Assembly (NCBI RefSeq): GCF_017876495.1
Contig: NZ_JAGIOB010000001.1
Coordinates: 2,728,001-2,792,000 of the forward strand
DNA length: 64,000 bases
Origin: Microlunatus capsulatus
GTDB lineage: Bacteria; Actinomycetota; Actinomycetes; Propionibacteriales; Propionibacteriaceae
Direction: 5' to 3'
The position numbers were made by a program, and so were the translations under genes. Of this stretch, positions 25,195-34,691 are shown in pieces (the first letter of the stretch is position 1; the number at the start of each line of letters is the position of its first letter). The notes beneath the pieces are model-generated. The model made no database searches and was not told where the DNA came from. It worked only from the letters and a program-made list of their open reading frames with translations.

Positions 25195-27090
25195 ATGGGC
25201 GCGTACGCCGACGAGCACCGCCGCAGCCTCGAGGACCCGGAGGGCTTCTGGGGCGAGCAGGCCCGGGCCGTCGACTGGTTCACCCGGCCCCGCACCGTGC
25301 TGGACGCCGGGGCCCCGCCCGCCGGCCGCTGGTTCCCCGACGGCGTCCTCAACACCTGCTACAACGCCCTCGACCGGCACGTCGTCCGCGGCCGCGCCGA
25401 CGACCCGGCCCTGGTCTTCCACTCCGCCTACTCGGGCACCCGCCGCACCTACAGCTACGCCGACCTGCTGCAGGAGGTCGCCCAGCTGGGCGGCGGCCTG
25501 CGCGAGCTGGGCGTCGGACCGGGCGACCGCGTCGTCATCTCCATGCCGATGGTGCCCGAGGCCGTCATCGCCATGCTGGCCTGCGCCCGCCTCGGCGCCG
25601 TCCACTCGGTGGTGTTCGGCGGCTTCGCGGCGGCCGAGCTGGCCGCCCGGATCGACGACGCCCGCCCCAAGGTCGTGCTCATCTCCTCCTGCGGCCTGGA
25701 GCCCGGTCGGGTGGTGGAGTACAAGCCGCTGCTGGACGCCGCACTGGAGCGCAGCACCCACCGGCCCGACTACGTCGTGGTCCACCAGCGGCCCGAGGCG
25801 ACCGCCGAGCTGCGCGGCGAGCGCGAGCTGGACCTCGCCGTGCTCATGCGGCCGGGGCAGTTCCAGCCGGCCGGCTGCGCCGAGCTGGCGGCCACCGACC
25901 CGCTCTACATCCTCTACACCTCGGGCACGACGGGGAAGCCGAAGGGCGTCGTCCGCGACCACGGCGGGCACGCCGTCGCGCTGGCCTACTCGATGCGGGC
26001 CGTCTACGACGTCGGCCCGGGCGACGTCATGTTCACCGCCAGCGACGTCGGCTGGGTGGTCGGCCACTCCTACATCGTCTACGCGCCGCTGCTGGTGGGG
26101 GCGACGACGGTGCTCTACGAGGGCAAGCCCGTCGGCACCCCGGACGCGGGCGCGTTCTGGCGGGTGGTCAGCGAGCACCGCGCGAAGGTGCTGTTCACCG
26201 CCCCGACCGCCATCCGGGCGGTCCGCCGGGCCGACCCGGAGGGCGCCTTCGTCCGTCGCTACGACCTCTCGAGCCTGCAGGCGCTGTTCCTGGCCGGCGA
26301 GCGCCTCGACCCCGACACGTTCGCCTGGGCCGGGGAGACGCTCGGCGTCCCCGTCGTCGACCACTGGTGGCAGACCGAGACCGGCTGGCCGATCGCCGCC
26401 AACCCGCGCGGGCTGGAGCCGCTGCCGCTGAAGCCGGGCTCGCCGTCGGTGCCGGTGCCCGGCTACGACGTGCAGGCCCTCGGGCCCGACGGCGCGGTGC
26501 TGCCGGCCGGCGAGGACGGCGCGCTCTGCCTGCGGCTGCCGCTGCCGCCCGGCACCCTGCCGACGGTCTGGGGCGACGACGACCGCTTCCGCCGCAGCTA
26601 CCTCGACGCCTTCCCGGGCTGGTACCTCAGCGGTGACGGCGGCCACCTCGACGAGGACGGCTACGTCTTCGTCATGGGCCGCACCGACGACGTCATCAAC
26701 GTGGCCGGGCACCGGCTCTCCACCGGCGCGATGGAGGCGGTGCTCGCCTCGCACCCGGCCGTCGCCGAGTGCGCCGTGATCGGCGTCGCCGACGCGCTCA
26801 AGGGCCAGGTGCCGCGCGGCCTCGTCGTCCTCGCCGACGGCGTGACCACGCCGGCGGGGCAGCTGGAGGCCGAGCTGGTCGCCCTCGTCCGGTCCGAGAT
26901 CGGTCCCGTCGCCGCGCTCCGCCGGGTCGACGTCGTCGCCGCGCTGCCCAAGACCCGCTCGGGGAAGGTGCTGCGGCGCACCATGCGCGAGATCGCCGAC
27001 GGCGGCCCCGGTGTCGTCCCCTCGACGGTGGAGGACGCCGACGTCGTGGAGCGGCTGCGGCCCGTGCTCCGGGACGACCGCGCGGGCTGA
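25195..27090 (+). CDS. prpE: Propionate--CoA ligase / short-chain acyl-CoA synthetase
   Basis: 631 residues from ATG after GAGGAGGGC. The length and motifs fit PrpE rather than Acs: YTSGTTGKPKGVVRDHGGHAV near residue 241, SDVGWVVGHSYIVYAPL, HWWQTETGWPI and PKTRSGKVLRR near 585 with the acetylation-site lysine. It activates propionate (and perhaps acetate) to the CoA thioester. It stands alone, not in a methylcitrate operon, so a general short-chain acid role is possible. Confidence 0.88.
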   Translation: MGAYADEHRRSLEDPEGFWGEQARAVDWFTRPRTVLDAGAPPAGRWFPDGVLNTCYNALDRHVVRGRADDPALVFHSAYSGTRRTYSYADLLQEVAQLGGGLRELGVGPGDRVVISMPMVPEAVIAMLACARLGAVHSVVFGGFAAAELAARIDDARPKVVLISSCGLEPGRVVEYKPLLDAALERSTHRPDYVVVHQRPEATAELRGERELDLAVLMRPGQFQPAGCAELAATDPLYILYTSGTTGKPKGVVRDHGGHAVALAYSMRAVYDVGPGDVMFTASDVGWVVGHSYIVYAPLLVGATTVLYEGKPVGTPDAGAFWRVVSEHRAKVLFTAPTAIRAVRRADPEGAFVRRYDLSSLQALFLAGERLDPDTFAWAGETLGVPVVDHWWQTETGWPIAANPRGLEPLPLKPGSPSVPVPGYDVQALGPDGAVLPAGEDGALCLRLPLPPGTLPTVWGDDDRFRRSYLDAFPGWYLSGDGGHLDEDGYVFVMGRTDDVINVAGHRLSTGAMEAVLASHPAVAECAVIGVADALKGQVPRGLVVLADGVTTPAGQLEAELVALVRSEIGPVAALRRVDVVAALPKTRSGKVLRRTMREIADGGPGVVPSTVEDADVVERLRPVLRDDRAG

Positions 27091-27137
27091 CCCGGGCGGA
27101 CCACCCCGGAGGGCGACGGCAGACAGCCGGCGGGAGG

Positions 27138-27156
27138 TCAGGTTAGGCTCGCCTTA
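27138..27156 (+). promoter_or_regulatory. IdeR/DtxR-like iron box overlapping the promoter and start of the FecCD operon
   Basis: TCAGGTTAGGCTCGCCTTA agrees with the DtxR/IdeR consensus TTAGGTTAGGCTAACCTAA at 15 of 19 positions. It contains the -10-like TAGGCT (27144-27149) and ends on the A of the ATG at 27156, six bases after the -10. Binding of an iron-loaded repressor would block transcription directly. The regulator is not in the window. Strong by match and by the iron-transport function downstream. Confidence 0.75.
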
Positions 27157-28208
27157 TGACCACGGTGGAGGCGCGACCCGACGTGCGCCGCCGCCCCGTC
27201 CGGCGCCCGCAGCGCAGCCGCCGGGTGACGGGCCTGGTCCTCACCGCCGCCGTCCTGGTGCTGCTGGTCTACCTCAGCCTGGCCGTGGGCACCCGGACCA
27301 CCGGCGTCACCGCCGTCTGGGACGCCGTCACCCGCTACGACCCGGACAACACCGACCACCTCGTCATCCGCGAGCTGCGGCTGCCGCGCACGGTGATCGG
27401 CCTGCTGGCCGGGGCCGCGCTGGGCCTGGCCGGGGCGGTCATGCAGGGCGTCACCCGCAACCCGCTGGCCGACCCGGGCCTGCTCGGCGTCAACGCCGGC
27501 GCCTCGCTGCTCGTGGTGCTGTCCATCAGCCTGCTCGGGGTCACCAGCGCGCTGGGCTACATCTGGTTCGCCTTCGCCGGCGCCGCGGCGGCGTCCGTCG
27601 TCGTCTACGGCGTGGCCGCGCTGGGCCGCGACGGCGCCACCCCCCTCAAGCTCGCCCTGGCCGGGGCCGCGGTCAGCGCGGCGTTCGGCGCCGTGACCAC
27701 GGCGTTCCTGCTCGTCGACCAGGCCACCTTCGACCAGTTCCGGTTCTGGCAGGTCGGCGCGCTGGCCGGCCGGGGGACCGACGTCATCGCCCAGGTCGCC
27801 CCGTTCCTGCTCGTCGGCTGCGTCGCCGCGCTGTTCCTCGGCCGGGTGCTCAACACCCTCTCCCTCGGCGACGACGTGGCCCGCGGGCTCGGCGCCCACG
27901 TGTCCCGCTCGCGGGGCGTCGCGGCCGCCGTCGTCGTGCTGCTCTGCGGCTCCGCGACCGCGGCCTGCGGCCCGATCGGCTTCGTCGGCCTCACCGTCCC
28001 GCACGTCGCCCGGATGATCGTCGGCCCCGACTACCGCTGGGCGCTGCCGTACTCGATGCTGCTGGCCCCGTGCCTGCTGCTGACCGCCGACGTCGTCGGC
28101 CGGGTCATCGCCCGGCCCGGCGAGGTCCAGGTGGGCATCGTCACCGCCCTCATCGGCGCCCCGGTCTTCATCGCCCTGGTCCGGCGCCGGCACGTGAGCG
28201 AGCTGTGA
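27156..28208 (+). CDS. FecCD-family iron-siderophore ABC permease 1
   Basis: 350 residues from ATG, apparently leaderless. Nine to ten membrane segments with family blocks LRLPRTVIGLLAGAALGLAG, MQGVTRNPLADPGLLGVNAG and GPIGFVGLTVPHVAR. It forms one half of the membrane channel of a FepD/FecC-type importer of Fe(III)-siderophores. The next gene overlaps by GTGA. No substrate-binding lipoprotein is encoded in this operon. Confidence 0.93.
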   Translation: MTTVEARPDVRRRPVRRPQRSRRVTGLVLTAAVLVLLVYLSLAVGTRTTGVTAVWDAVTRYDPDNTDHLVIRELRLPRTVIGLLAGAALGLAGAVMQGVTRNPLADPGLLGVNAGASLLVVLSISLLGVTSALGYIWFAFAGAAAASVVVYGVAALGRDGATPLKLALAGAAVSAAFGAVTTAFLLVDQATFDQFRFWQVGALAGRGTDVIAQVAPFLLVGCVAALFLGRVLNTLSLGDDVARGLGAHVSRSRGVAAAVVVLLCGSATAACGPIGFVGLTVPHVARMIVGPDYRWALPYSMLLAPCLLLTADVVGRVIARPGEVQVGIVTALIGAPVFIALVRRRHVSEL

Positions 28209-29263
28209 CCGCGCTCCGCGAGGCGCCGACCCGGATGCCGCCCGACCCCGTGCGCGGGGTCCGGCGGCACCTGCGGCGCCGGACGGTGCTCACCTGCGCC
28301 GGCCTGCTCGTCGTGCTGGCCGTCGCGTTCGTCGCCGCCCTGGTCGTCGGGGACTACCCGTTGGCCGTCGGCGACGTGCTGGCCTCCCTCACCGGCCGCG
28401 GCACCCGGGCGTCGGACTTCATCGTCTACGACCTGCGGCTGCCCCGGGTGCTCAGCGGGCTGCTCGTCGGCTTCGCCCTCGGGATGGCCGGCGCGGTGTT
28501 CCAGACCATGCTCCGCAACCCGCTGGCCAGCCCCGACATCATCGGCATCACCGCCGGCGCCAGCGCGGCCGCGGTGACCGCGCTGCTGCTCCTCGGGCTC
28601 TCGGGTGTGGCCGTCGCCGCCTCGGCCTTCGGCGGGGCGCTGGTCACGGCGATGGCCATCTACCTGCTCGCCTGGCGCCAGGGCGTCGCGGGCACCCGGC
28701 TGGTGCTCGTCGGCATCGGCGTCGGCGCCGTGCTGCTCTCGGTCATCGACTTCCTCATGACCCGGGCGCAGGTGAACGACGCCCAGGTGGCGCTGGTCTG
28801 GCTGACCGGCAGCCTCAACGGGGCCGACGCCGGGGCGCTGCGCCCGCTCGCCGTGCTGGTGGTCGTCGTCGTGCCGCTCACCCTGTGGGCCGGCCGCACG
28901 CTCAGCGGCCTGCAGCTGGGTGACGACACCGCCCGGGCCCTCGGCGTCGGCGTCGAGCGCTCCCGGCTGCTGCTCATGCTGTTCGCCGTCGCCCTCGCGG
29001 CGGTGGCGACCTCGGTCGCCGGCCCGGTCGGCTTCGTGGCCTTCGTGTCGGGTCCGATCTCCCGCCGCCTCACCGGTGCGGCGGGCGCCGGGCTGGTCCC
29101 CGCCGGGCTGGTGGGCGCCGCCGTCGTCACCCTCGCCGACTTCGCCGGGCAGCACCTGCTGCCGATCCAGCTGCCGGTCGGCGTGCTCACCGCCGCCGTC
29201 GGCGCCCCCTACCTCATCTACCTGCTGCTGCGCACCAACGCCGCCTCCGCCCGCAAAGGATGA
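28205..29263 (+). CDS. FecCD-family iron-siderophore ABC permease 2
   Basis: 352 residues from GTG overlapping permease 1 by four bases. The same family blocks recur: LRLPRVLSGLLVGFALGMAG, RNPLASPDIIGITAGASAA and GPVGFVAFVSGPISRR. It is FepG-like and completes the heterodimeric channel. It overlaps the ATPase gene by ATGA, so all three proteins are translated in series. Confidence 0.93.
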   Translation: MTALREAPTRMPPDPVRGVRRHLRRRTVLTCAGLLVVLAVAFVAALVVGDYPLAVGDVLASLTGRGTRASDFIVYDLRLPRVLSGLLVGFALGMAGAVFQTMLRNPLASPDIIGITAGASAAAVTALLLLGLSGVAVAASAFGGALVTAMAIYLLAWRQGVAGTRLVLVGIGVGAVLLSVIDFLMTRAQVNDAQVALVWLTGSLNGADAGALRPLAVLVVVVVPLTLWAGRTLSGLQLGDDTARALGVGVERSRLLLMLFAVALAAVATSVAGPVGFVAFVSGPISRRLTGAAGAGLVPAGLVGAAVVTLADFAGQHLLPIQLPVGVLTAAVGAPYLIYLLLRTNAASARKG

Positions 29264-30087
29264 CGACCATGACCCTGCTCGACACCCCCACGACCACCCA
29301 CGAGCTGGAGACCCGCGGCCTCAGCCTCGGCTACGGCGACCGGCTGGTGGTGCAGGACCTGTCGCTGCCCGTGCCCACCGGGCGGGTCAGCGTGGTGATC
29401 GGCGCGAACGGCTGCGGCAAGTCGACGCTGCTGCGCGGGATGGCCCGGCTGCTGCCGCCGGCCTCGGGCGTCGTGCTGCTGGACGGCCGCGACCTGCACC
29501 GGATGCCCAGCCGCTCCGTCGCCCAGGTGCTCGGCCTCCTGCCGCAGGCGCCGACCGCGCCGGAGGGGATCACCGTCGCCGACCTCGTCGGCCGCGGCCG
29601 GCACCCGCACCAGACCTGGTTCCGCTCCTGGTCGGCGGCCGACGACCGCGCGGTCACCGAGGCCCTCGTGCTCACCGACACCCTCGAGCTGGCCGAGCGG
29701 CCCGTCGACGAGCTCAGCGGCGGCCAGCGGCAGCGGGTCTGGATCGCCATGGCGCTGGCCCAGCAGACCGACCTGCTGCTGCTCGACGAGCCCACCACCT
29801 ACCTGGACCTCGCCCACCAGGTCGAGGTGCTGGACCTGCTCACCGACCTCAACCGCCGGCGCGGCACCACCGTGGTCATCGTCATGCACGACCTCAACCT
29901 GGCCTGCCGCTACGCCGACCACCTGGTGGCGATGAAGGACGGCCGCGTCGTCGCCGCCGGACCCTCGCAGGACGTCATCACCCCCGAGACGATCGCCGAG
30001 GTCTACGGGCTCACCGCCCGGGTGATCGACGACCCGGTCTCGCACACCCCCACCGTCATCCCGGTCGGCCGGCACCACTGCGGCTGA
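29260..30087 (+). CDS. Iron-siderophore ABC transporter ATPase (FepC/FhuC-like)
   Basis: 275 residues from ATG overlapping permease 2; an in-frame ATG three codons later is an alternative. Walker A GANGCGKSTLL near residue 48, Q-loop LLPQAP, signature LSGGQRQRVWIAMAL near 152, Walker B LLLLDEPTTYLDL and the switch His in VMHDLNLACRYAD. It powers uptake of ferric siderophore through the two FecCD permeases. Confidence 0.94.
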   Translation: MTTMTLLDTPTTTHELETRGLSLGYGDRLVVQDLSLPVPTGRVSVVIGANGCGKSTLLRGMARLLPPASGVVLLDGRDLHRMPSRSVAQVLGLLPQAPTAPEGITVADLVGRGRHPHQTWFRSWSAADDRAVTEALVLTDTLELAERPVDELSGGQRQRVWIAMALAQQTDLLLLDEPTTYLDLAHQVEVLDLLTDLNRRRGTTVVIVMHDLNLACRYADHLVAMKDGRVVAAGPSQDVITPETIAEVYGLTARVIDDPVSHTPTVIPVGRHHCG

Positions 30088-30145
30088 GGCCGACCGGCCG
30101 CTCCGCTCCGGACGACCGGTGGAGGCGGGGTGGGACGATGACGGG

Positions 30146-31633
30146 ATGCCCGACCTGAGCCCCGACCACGTCAGCGCCCTGCGGGAGGCGTTCCGCCGCC
30201 ACCGCTACGAGGTGGACGCCGTCGTCGAGCGGATGGGCGCGCCCGCCCACGCGGCGCTGGGCCGCAACTCCACGCTCGCCGGCGCCCGGGCCCTCGGCGA
30301 GGACGCCGACCCGCTGGCCGTGCTCAGCCGGCTCTGGCTGCTGCAGCGCGCCGTCCCCGCCGCCGCGCTGGAGGAGGCGCTGCCCGGGCTCGTCGGACCG
30401 CTCGTCACCGCCGGGTTGCTGGAGCGCGACGGCGACGCGGTGCGCGCCGCCGTCGACGTCCGGCCCTATGCGAGCGACGACGGGGCGAGCGGCTGGGTGG
30501 TCTCCGACCTCTCGCCCAACCTCGACACCGAGGTCCGCCCGATCCGCCCCGACTTCGTGCTCGGGGTCTCCTCGGCCTCGACGACGCTGGCCCAGCTGAC
30601 CGTCCGCCGGCCGGTCGAGCGGGCCCTCGACCTCGGCACCGGCTGTGGCGTGCAGAGCCTGCACCTGGCCCGGCACGCGGGCTCGGTGACCGCGACCGAC
30701 CTCAACCCCCGGGCGCTGGAGCTGGCCGCGCTGACCGCGGCGCTCAACGAGGTCGACGTCGACCTGCGGCTGGGCAGCCTCTACGACCCCGTCGAGGGCG
30801 AGACGTTCGACCTCATCACCACGAACCCGCCCTACGTCATGTCCCCGCCGCGCAGCGACGCCGAGCGGCTCGCCTACCGCGAGGGCAGCTGGACCTCCGA
30901 CGGCCTCGTCGAGCAGGTGGTCCGCGACGGCGTCCGGCACCTGGCCGAGGACGGCACCCTGCAGGTGCTGGCCAACTGGGCGCACGTCGCGGGCCAGGAC
31001 TGGACCGAGCGGGTGGGCGGCTGGACCGCGGGCTCGGGCTGCGACGTGCACGTCGTCCAGCGCGAGGTCCTCGACGTCCACGAGTACGTCGAGCTCTGGC
31101 TGGCCGACGCGGGGCTGGCCGGCTCGCCGGACTACCGGGCGCGCTACGCCGAGTGGCTGGACTACTTCGAGGCCCTGCGCATCGAGGCGGTCGGGATGGG
31201 CTGGCTGCTGCTGCACCGGGCCGGCCGGGCGGTGCCGCACGTGCGGCTGGAGGACTGGCCCTACGCCGTCGAGCAGCCGCTGGCCCCGGCGCTGGAGCGC
31301 GAGCTGGTCGCCGTCGGGCTCGAGCGGTCGCTGACCGACGAGGCCCTGCTGGCCCGCCGCTGGGTGCTGGCGGGCGACGTCGTCGAGGAGACGACGGGCG
31401 TGCCCGGCGAGGCCGACCCCCAGCACCTGGTCCTGCGCCAGCAGCGCGGGTTCCGCCGGGCGACCGAGCCGGGCACCGCGCTGGCCGGGATCCTGGGCGC
31501 CTGTGACGGCGAGCTCGCGCTGGGTACCGTCGTCGCCACGGTGGCCGGGCTGCTCGACGTCGACGCGGACGACCTGACCGCCGAGGTGGTGCCGGCGGTG
31601 CGCCAGCTGGTGGTCGACGGCTTCCTGTCCTGA
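30146..31633 (+). CDS. N6/N5-type methyltransferase with NPPY motif (small-methyltransferase domain)
   Basis: 495 residues from ATG 30146, favoured over an in-frame start nine codons upstream because GACGAT sits six bases before it. The N-terminal 150 residues are an actinobacterial domain often found on these proteins; then AdoMet motif I ALDLGTGCGVQSLHLAR near 162 and the catalytic TTNPPYVMSPP near 226, which marks methylation of an amide or amino nitrogen (RsmC-, PrmC-like). A C-terminal 190-residue extension lacks a known fold. At this place Streptomyces has an orthologue next to topA. Substrate, RNA or protein, not known. Confidence 0.85.
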   Translation: MPDLSPDHVSALREAFRRHRYEVDAVVERMGAPAHAALGRNSTLAGARALGEDADPLAVLSRLWLLQRAVPAAALEEALPGLVGPLVTAGLLERDGDAVRAAVDVRPYASDDGASGWVVSDLSPNLDTEVRPIRPDFVLGVSSASTTLAQLTVRRPVERALDLGTGCGVQSLHLARHAGSVTATDLNPRALELAALTAALNEVDVDLRLGSLYDPVEGETFDLITTNPPYVMSPPRSDAERLAYREGSWTSDGLVEQVVRDGVRHLAEDGTLQVLANWAHVAGQDWTERVGGWTAGSGCDVHVVQREVLDVHEYVELWLADAGLAGSPDYRARYAEWLDYFEALRIEAVGMGWLLLHRAGRAVPHVRLEDWPYAVEQPLAPALERELVAVGLERSLTDEALLARRWVLAGDVVEETTGVPGEADPQHLVLRQQRGFRRATEPGTALAGILGACDGELALGTVVATVAGLLDVDADDLTAEVVPAVRQLVVDGFLS

Positions 31634-31713
31634 CGCCACGAGCACCCCGGCGCGGGGGTGGCGGCCGCGACGCGGGCCGCGGCGGGCTGCGGGGCGGGGG
31701 TGGACTTCGGTCG

Positions 31714-31719
31714 TAGAGT
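31714..31719 (+). promoter_or_regulatory. Candidate -10 element for topA
   Basis: TAGAGT in the 191-base gap before topA, giving a leader of about 100 bases ending in GAAGAGGGA before the GTG. No clear -35. Nothing else is seen in the gap. Confidence 0.35.
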
Positions 31720-31824
31720 GAGCGCGCCGTCGCCGGTCGAGCACCGCGGGGGCACCGATGACGTGGCAGACGTCCGGCGAAGCGGGGCCCAGCGCCCGGC
31801 CGGAGCCGGGAGAAGAGGGACAGC

Positions 31825-34650
31825 GTGGCAGGCAAAGCAGGTGGCAAGCGGCTCGTGATCGTGGAGTCGCCCACCAAGGTGAAGACGATCGCGGGGTACC
31901 TCGGCGACGGCTACGTCGTCGAGTCCAGCCGTGGGCACGTCCGCGACCTGCCGACCGGCGCCGCCGAGGTGCCGGCCAAGTACAAGGGTGAGAAGTGGGC
32001 CCGCACCGGCATCGACGTCGAGCACGGCTTCGAGCCGATCTACGTCGTCAGCCCCGACAAGCGCGCCACGATGCGCACCCTCAAGGACGCGCTCGCCGGC
32101 TCCGACGAGCTCCTGCTGGCCACCGACGACGACCGCGAGGGCGAGGCCATCGCCTGGCACCTCCTCCAGGAGCTCAAGCCGAAGGTCCCCGTCCGCCGGA
32201 TGGTCTTCCGCGAGATCACCGCGAAGGCGATCGCCGACGCCGTGGCCAACCCGCGCGACCTCGACACCGACCTCGTCGACGCCCAGGAGACCCGCCGCAT
32301 CCTCGACCGGCTCTACGGCTACGAGGTCTCCCCGGTGCTGTGGAAGAAGGTCATGCCGCGGCTCTCGGCCGGCCGGGTGCAGTCCGTCGCCACCCGCCTG
32401 GTGGTCGAGCGCGAGCGGGAGCGGATCGCCTTCCGCGCCGCCTCCTACTGGGACCTCGACGCCGTGCTGGACGCCGGCGCCCCGGCCGACCCGCCCCTGT
32501 TCCCGGCCCGGCTGACCCACGTCGGGGAGCGCCGGGTGGCCCAGGGCCGCGACTTCGACAGCCACGGCGCCCTGGTCGCCAGGGGCAGCGAGCAGCTCGC
32601 CCACCTCGACGAGGCCACCGCCCAGCAGCTGGCCACCGGCCTGCGCAGCGCGACCTACGCCGTGCAGAGCGTGGAGTCGAGGCCCTACACCCGCAAGCCC
32701 TACGCGCCGTTCCGCACCACGACGATGCAGCAGGAGGCCGGCCGCAAGCTCGGCTTCACCGCCCAGCGCGCGATGTCGGTGGCCCAGGACCTCTACGAGG
32801 CCGGCTTCATCACCTACATGCGCACCGACTCCTCGGTGCTGTCCGACACCGCGCTGACGGCGGCGCGCAACCAGGTGACCCAGCTGTTCGGCGCCGACTA
32901 CCTGCCGGCGAAGCCGCGCACCTACGCCAGCAAGCAGAAGAACGCGCAGGAGGCCCACGAGGCGATCCGGCCCGCCGGCGACACCTTCCTCACCCCGGCG
33001 CAGACCAACCTGCGGGGTGACCAGTTCCGGCTCTACGAGCTGATCTGGATGCGCACCGTGGCGTCGCAGATGAAGGACGCGGAGGGCCAGTCGATCACCG
33101 TCCGGATCGACGCCACCCGCCCGTCGACGGGCTCAGGGGGCGAGGCCCCGGAGGTTTGCCGCTTCACCGCCTCGGGCCGCACCATCACCTTCCACGGCTT
33201 CCTCAAGGCCTACGTCGAGTCGACCGACGACGACTCCACCTCTGACGACGCGCAGACCCGGCTGCCGCAGCTGACGCAGGGCCAGAGCCTGCGGCCCGAG
33301 AGCGTCACCGCCTCGGGCCACGAGACGCGCCCGCCGGCCCGCTACACCGAGCCGTCGCTGGTGGCCAAGCTCGAGGAGCTGGAGATCGGCCGGCCGTCGA
33401 CCTACGCGTCGATCATCCGGACGATCACCTCGCGCGACTACGTGTTCAAGAAGGGCTCGGCCCTGGTGCCGACCTGGCTCGCCTTCGCGGTCACCCGGCT
33501 GCTGGAGGAGCACTTCCCGAACCTCGTCGACTACGCCTTCACCGCCGAGATGGAGCAGACGCTCGACCAGATCGCCGGCGGCAACGCGCAGCGGTTGTCG
33601 GTGCTCAACGACTTCTACTTCGGCGCGGCCGCCGACGGCACCGACGCCGGCGACGCCGCGGCCCACGAGGGCCTGCAGCGGCTGGTGTCGGAGCTGGGCG
33701 ACATCGACGCCCGCAAGCTGTCCACCTTCCCCGTCGGGGACCTGGAGACCGACACCGATCCGTCGACAGGCTCAGGAGGACCGATCGTCGTCCGGGTCGG
33801 CCGCTACGGCACCTACGTGGAGGACGCCGAGGGCCGCCGCGCCAACGTCGACGAGGAGCTGCCGCCGGACGAGCTCACCGTCGAGCTGGCCCGCGAGCTG
33901 CTGAGCAAGCCGATGGGCGAGGAGCGCGAGCTGGGCGTCGACCCGGAGACCGGGCACCCCGTCGTCGCGCGCAACGGCCGGTTCGGCCCCTACGTCACCG
34001 AGGTGCTCCCCGAGGACGCGCCGAAGAACGCCAAGGCCCGCACCGGCTCGCTGTTCCAGTCGATGAGCGTGGAGACCGTCACCCTGGAGCAGGCCCTCGA
34101 GCTGATGAGCCTGCCCCGGGTCGTGGGCACCGACGCCGAGGGCGTCGAGATCACCGCCCAGAACGGCCGCTACGGGCCCTACCTCAAGAAGGGCACCGAC
34201 TCGCGCTCGCTGACGAGCGAGGACCAGATCTTCGCGATCACCCTCGACGAGGCGCTGGCCATCTACGCCCAGCCGAAGCAGCGCGGCCGGGCCGCGGCCA
34301 AGCCGCCGCTCAAGGAGCTGGGCCCCGACCCGGTCTCGGGCGCGCCGATGGTGATCAAGGACGGCCGCTTCGGCGCCTACGTCACCGACGGCGAGTTCAA
34401 CGCCACGCTGCGCCGCGACGACGACATCGCCACCATCACGCCCGAGCGCGCGGCCGAGCTGCTCGCCGAGAAGCGTGCCAAGGGCCCCGCGCCGAAGAAG
34501 CGCACCGCCGCCAAGAAGGCGCCGGCGAAGAAGGCCCCCGCCAAGAAGGCGGCGGCCGGCACGGGGACGGCGAAGAAAGCGGCGGCGAAGAAGGCTCCCG
34601 CGAAGAAGGCCCCGGCGAAGAAGACGGTCGCGGCCGAGGCCGGCCGCTGA
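31825..34650 (+). CDS. topA: DNA topoisomerase I
   Basis: 941 residues from GTG. Toprim domain with VIVESPTKVKTI at 12-23 and the metal-binding DDDREGEAIAWH near 101; active-site tyrosine in FITYMRTDSS near residue 331. The C-terminal half has topo-C repeats (for example GRYGTYVE, GRFGPYVTE, GRYGPYLKKG, GRFGAYVTDG) in place of zinc fingers, and a Lys/Ala/Pro tail (AKKAPAKKAP) that binds DNA. It relaxes negative supercoils. Two identical peptide inserts PSTGSGG at residues 433-439 and 646-652 come from in-frame copies of a 20-bp repeat. Confidence 0.97.
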   Translation: MAGKAGGKRLVIVESPTKVKTIAGYLGDGYVVESSRGHVRDLPTGAAEVPAKYKGEKWARTGIDVEHGFEPIYVVSPDKRATMRTLKDALAGSDELLLATDDDREGEAIAWHLLQELKPKVPVRRMVFREITAKAIADAVANPRDLDTDLVDAQETRRILDRLYGYEVSPVLWKKVMPRLSAGRVQSVATRLVVERERERIAFRAASYWDLDAVLDAGAPADPPLFPARLTHVGERRVAQGRDFDSHGALVARGSEQLAHLDEATAQQLATGLRSATYAVQSVESRPYTRKPYAPFRTTTMQQEAGRKLGFTAQRAMSVAQDLYEAGFITYMRTDSSVLSDTALTAARNQVTQLFGADYLPAKPRTYASKQKNAQEAHEAIRPAGDTFLTPAQTNLRGDQFRLYELIWMRTVASQMKDAEGQSITVRIDATRPSTGSGGEAPEVCRFTASGRTITFHGFLKAYVESTDDDSTSDDAQTRLPQLTQGQSLRPESVTASGHETRPPARYTEPSLVAKLEELEIGRPSTYASIIRTITSRDYVFKKGSALVPTWLAFAVTRLLEEHFPNLVDYAFTAEMEQTLDQIAGGNAQRLSVLNDFYFGAAADGTDAGDAAAHEGLQRLVSELGDIDARKLSTFPVGDLETDTDPSTGSGGPIVVRVGRYGTYVEDAEGRRANVDEELPPDELTVELARELLSKPMGEERELGVDPETGHPVVARNGRFGPYVTEVLPEDAPKNAKARTGSLFQSMSVETVTLEQALELMSLPRVVGTDAEGVEITAQNGRYGPYLKKGTDSRSLTSEDQIFAITLDEALAIYAQPKQRGRAAAKPPLKELGPDPVSGAPMVIKDGRFGAYVTDGEFNATLRRDDDIATITPERAAELLAEKRAKGPAPKKRTAAKKAPAKKAPAKKAAAGTGTAKKAAAKKAPAKKAPAKKTVAAEAGR
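33121..33140 (+). repeat. Interspersed 20-bp repeat inside topA, copy 1
   Basis: CCGTCGACGGGCTCAGGGGG, beginning exactly at a codon and read as PSTGSGG with the next base. It falls in a variable loop before the conserved ASGRTITFHGFLKAYVE block. Matches copy 2 at 18 of 20 bases. Confidence 0.8.
33760..33779 (+). repeat. Interspersed 20-bp repeat inside topA, copy 2
   Basis: CCGTCGACAGGCTCAGGAGG, again in the same codon phase and again read as PSTGSGG, placed just before the first topo-C repeat VVRVGRYGTYVE. The core TCGACAGGCTCAGG resembles a repeat I recall as widespread in actinobacterial intergenic DNA. Confidence 0.8.
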
Positions 34651-34691
34651 GGCTGCGGCCGCCGCGCCGTCGCCTGTGGAAGGCTGGGCCC

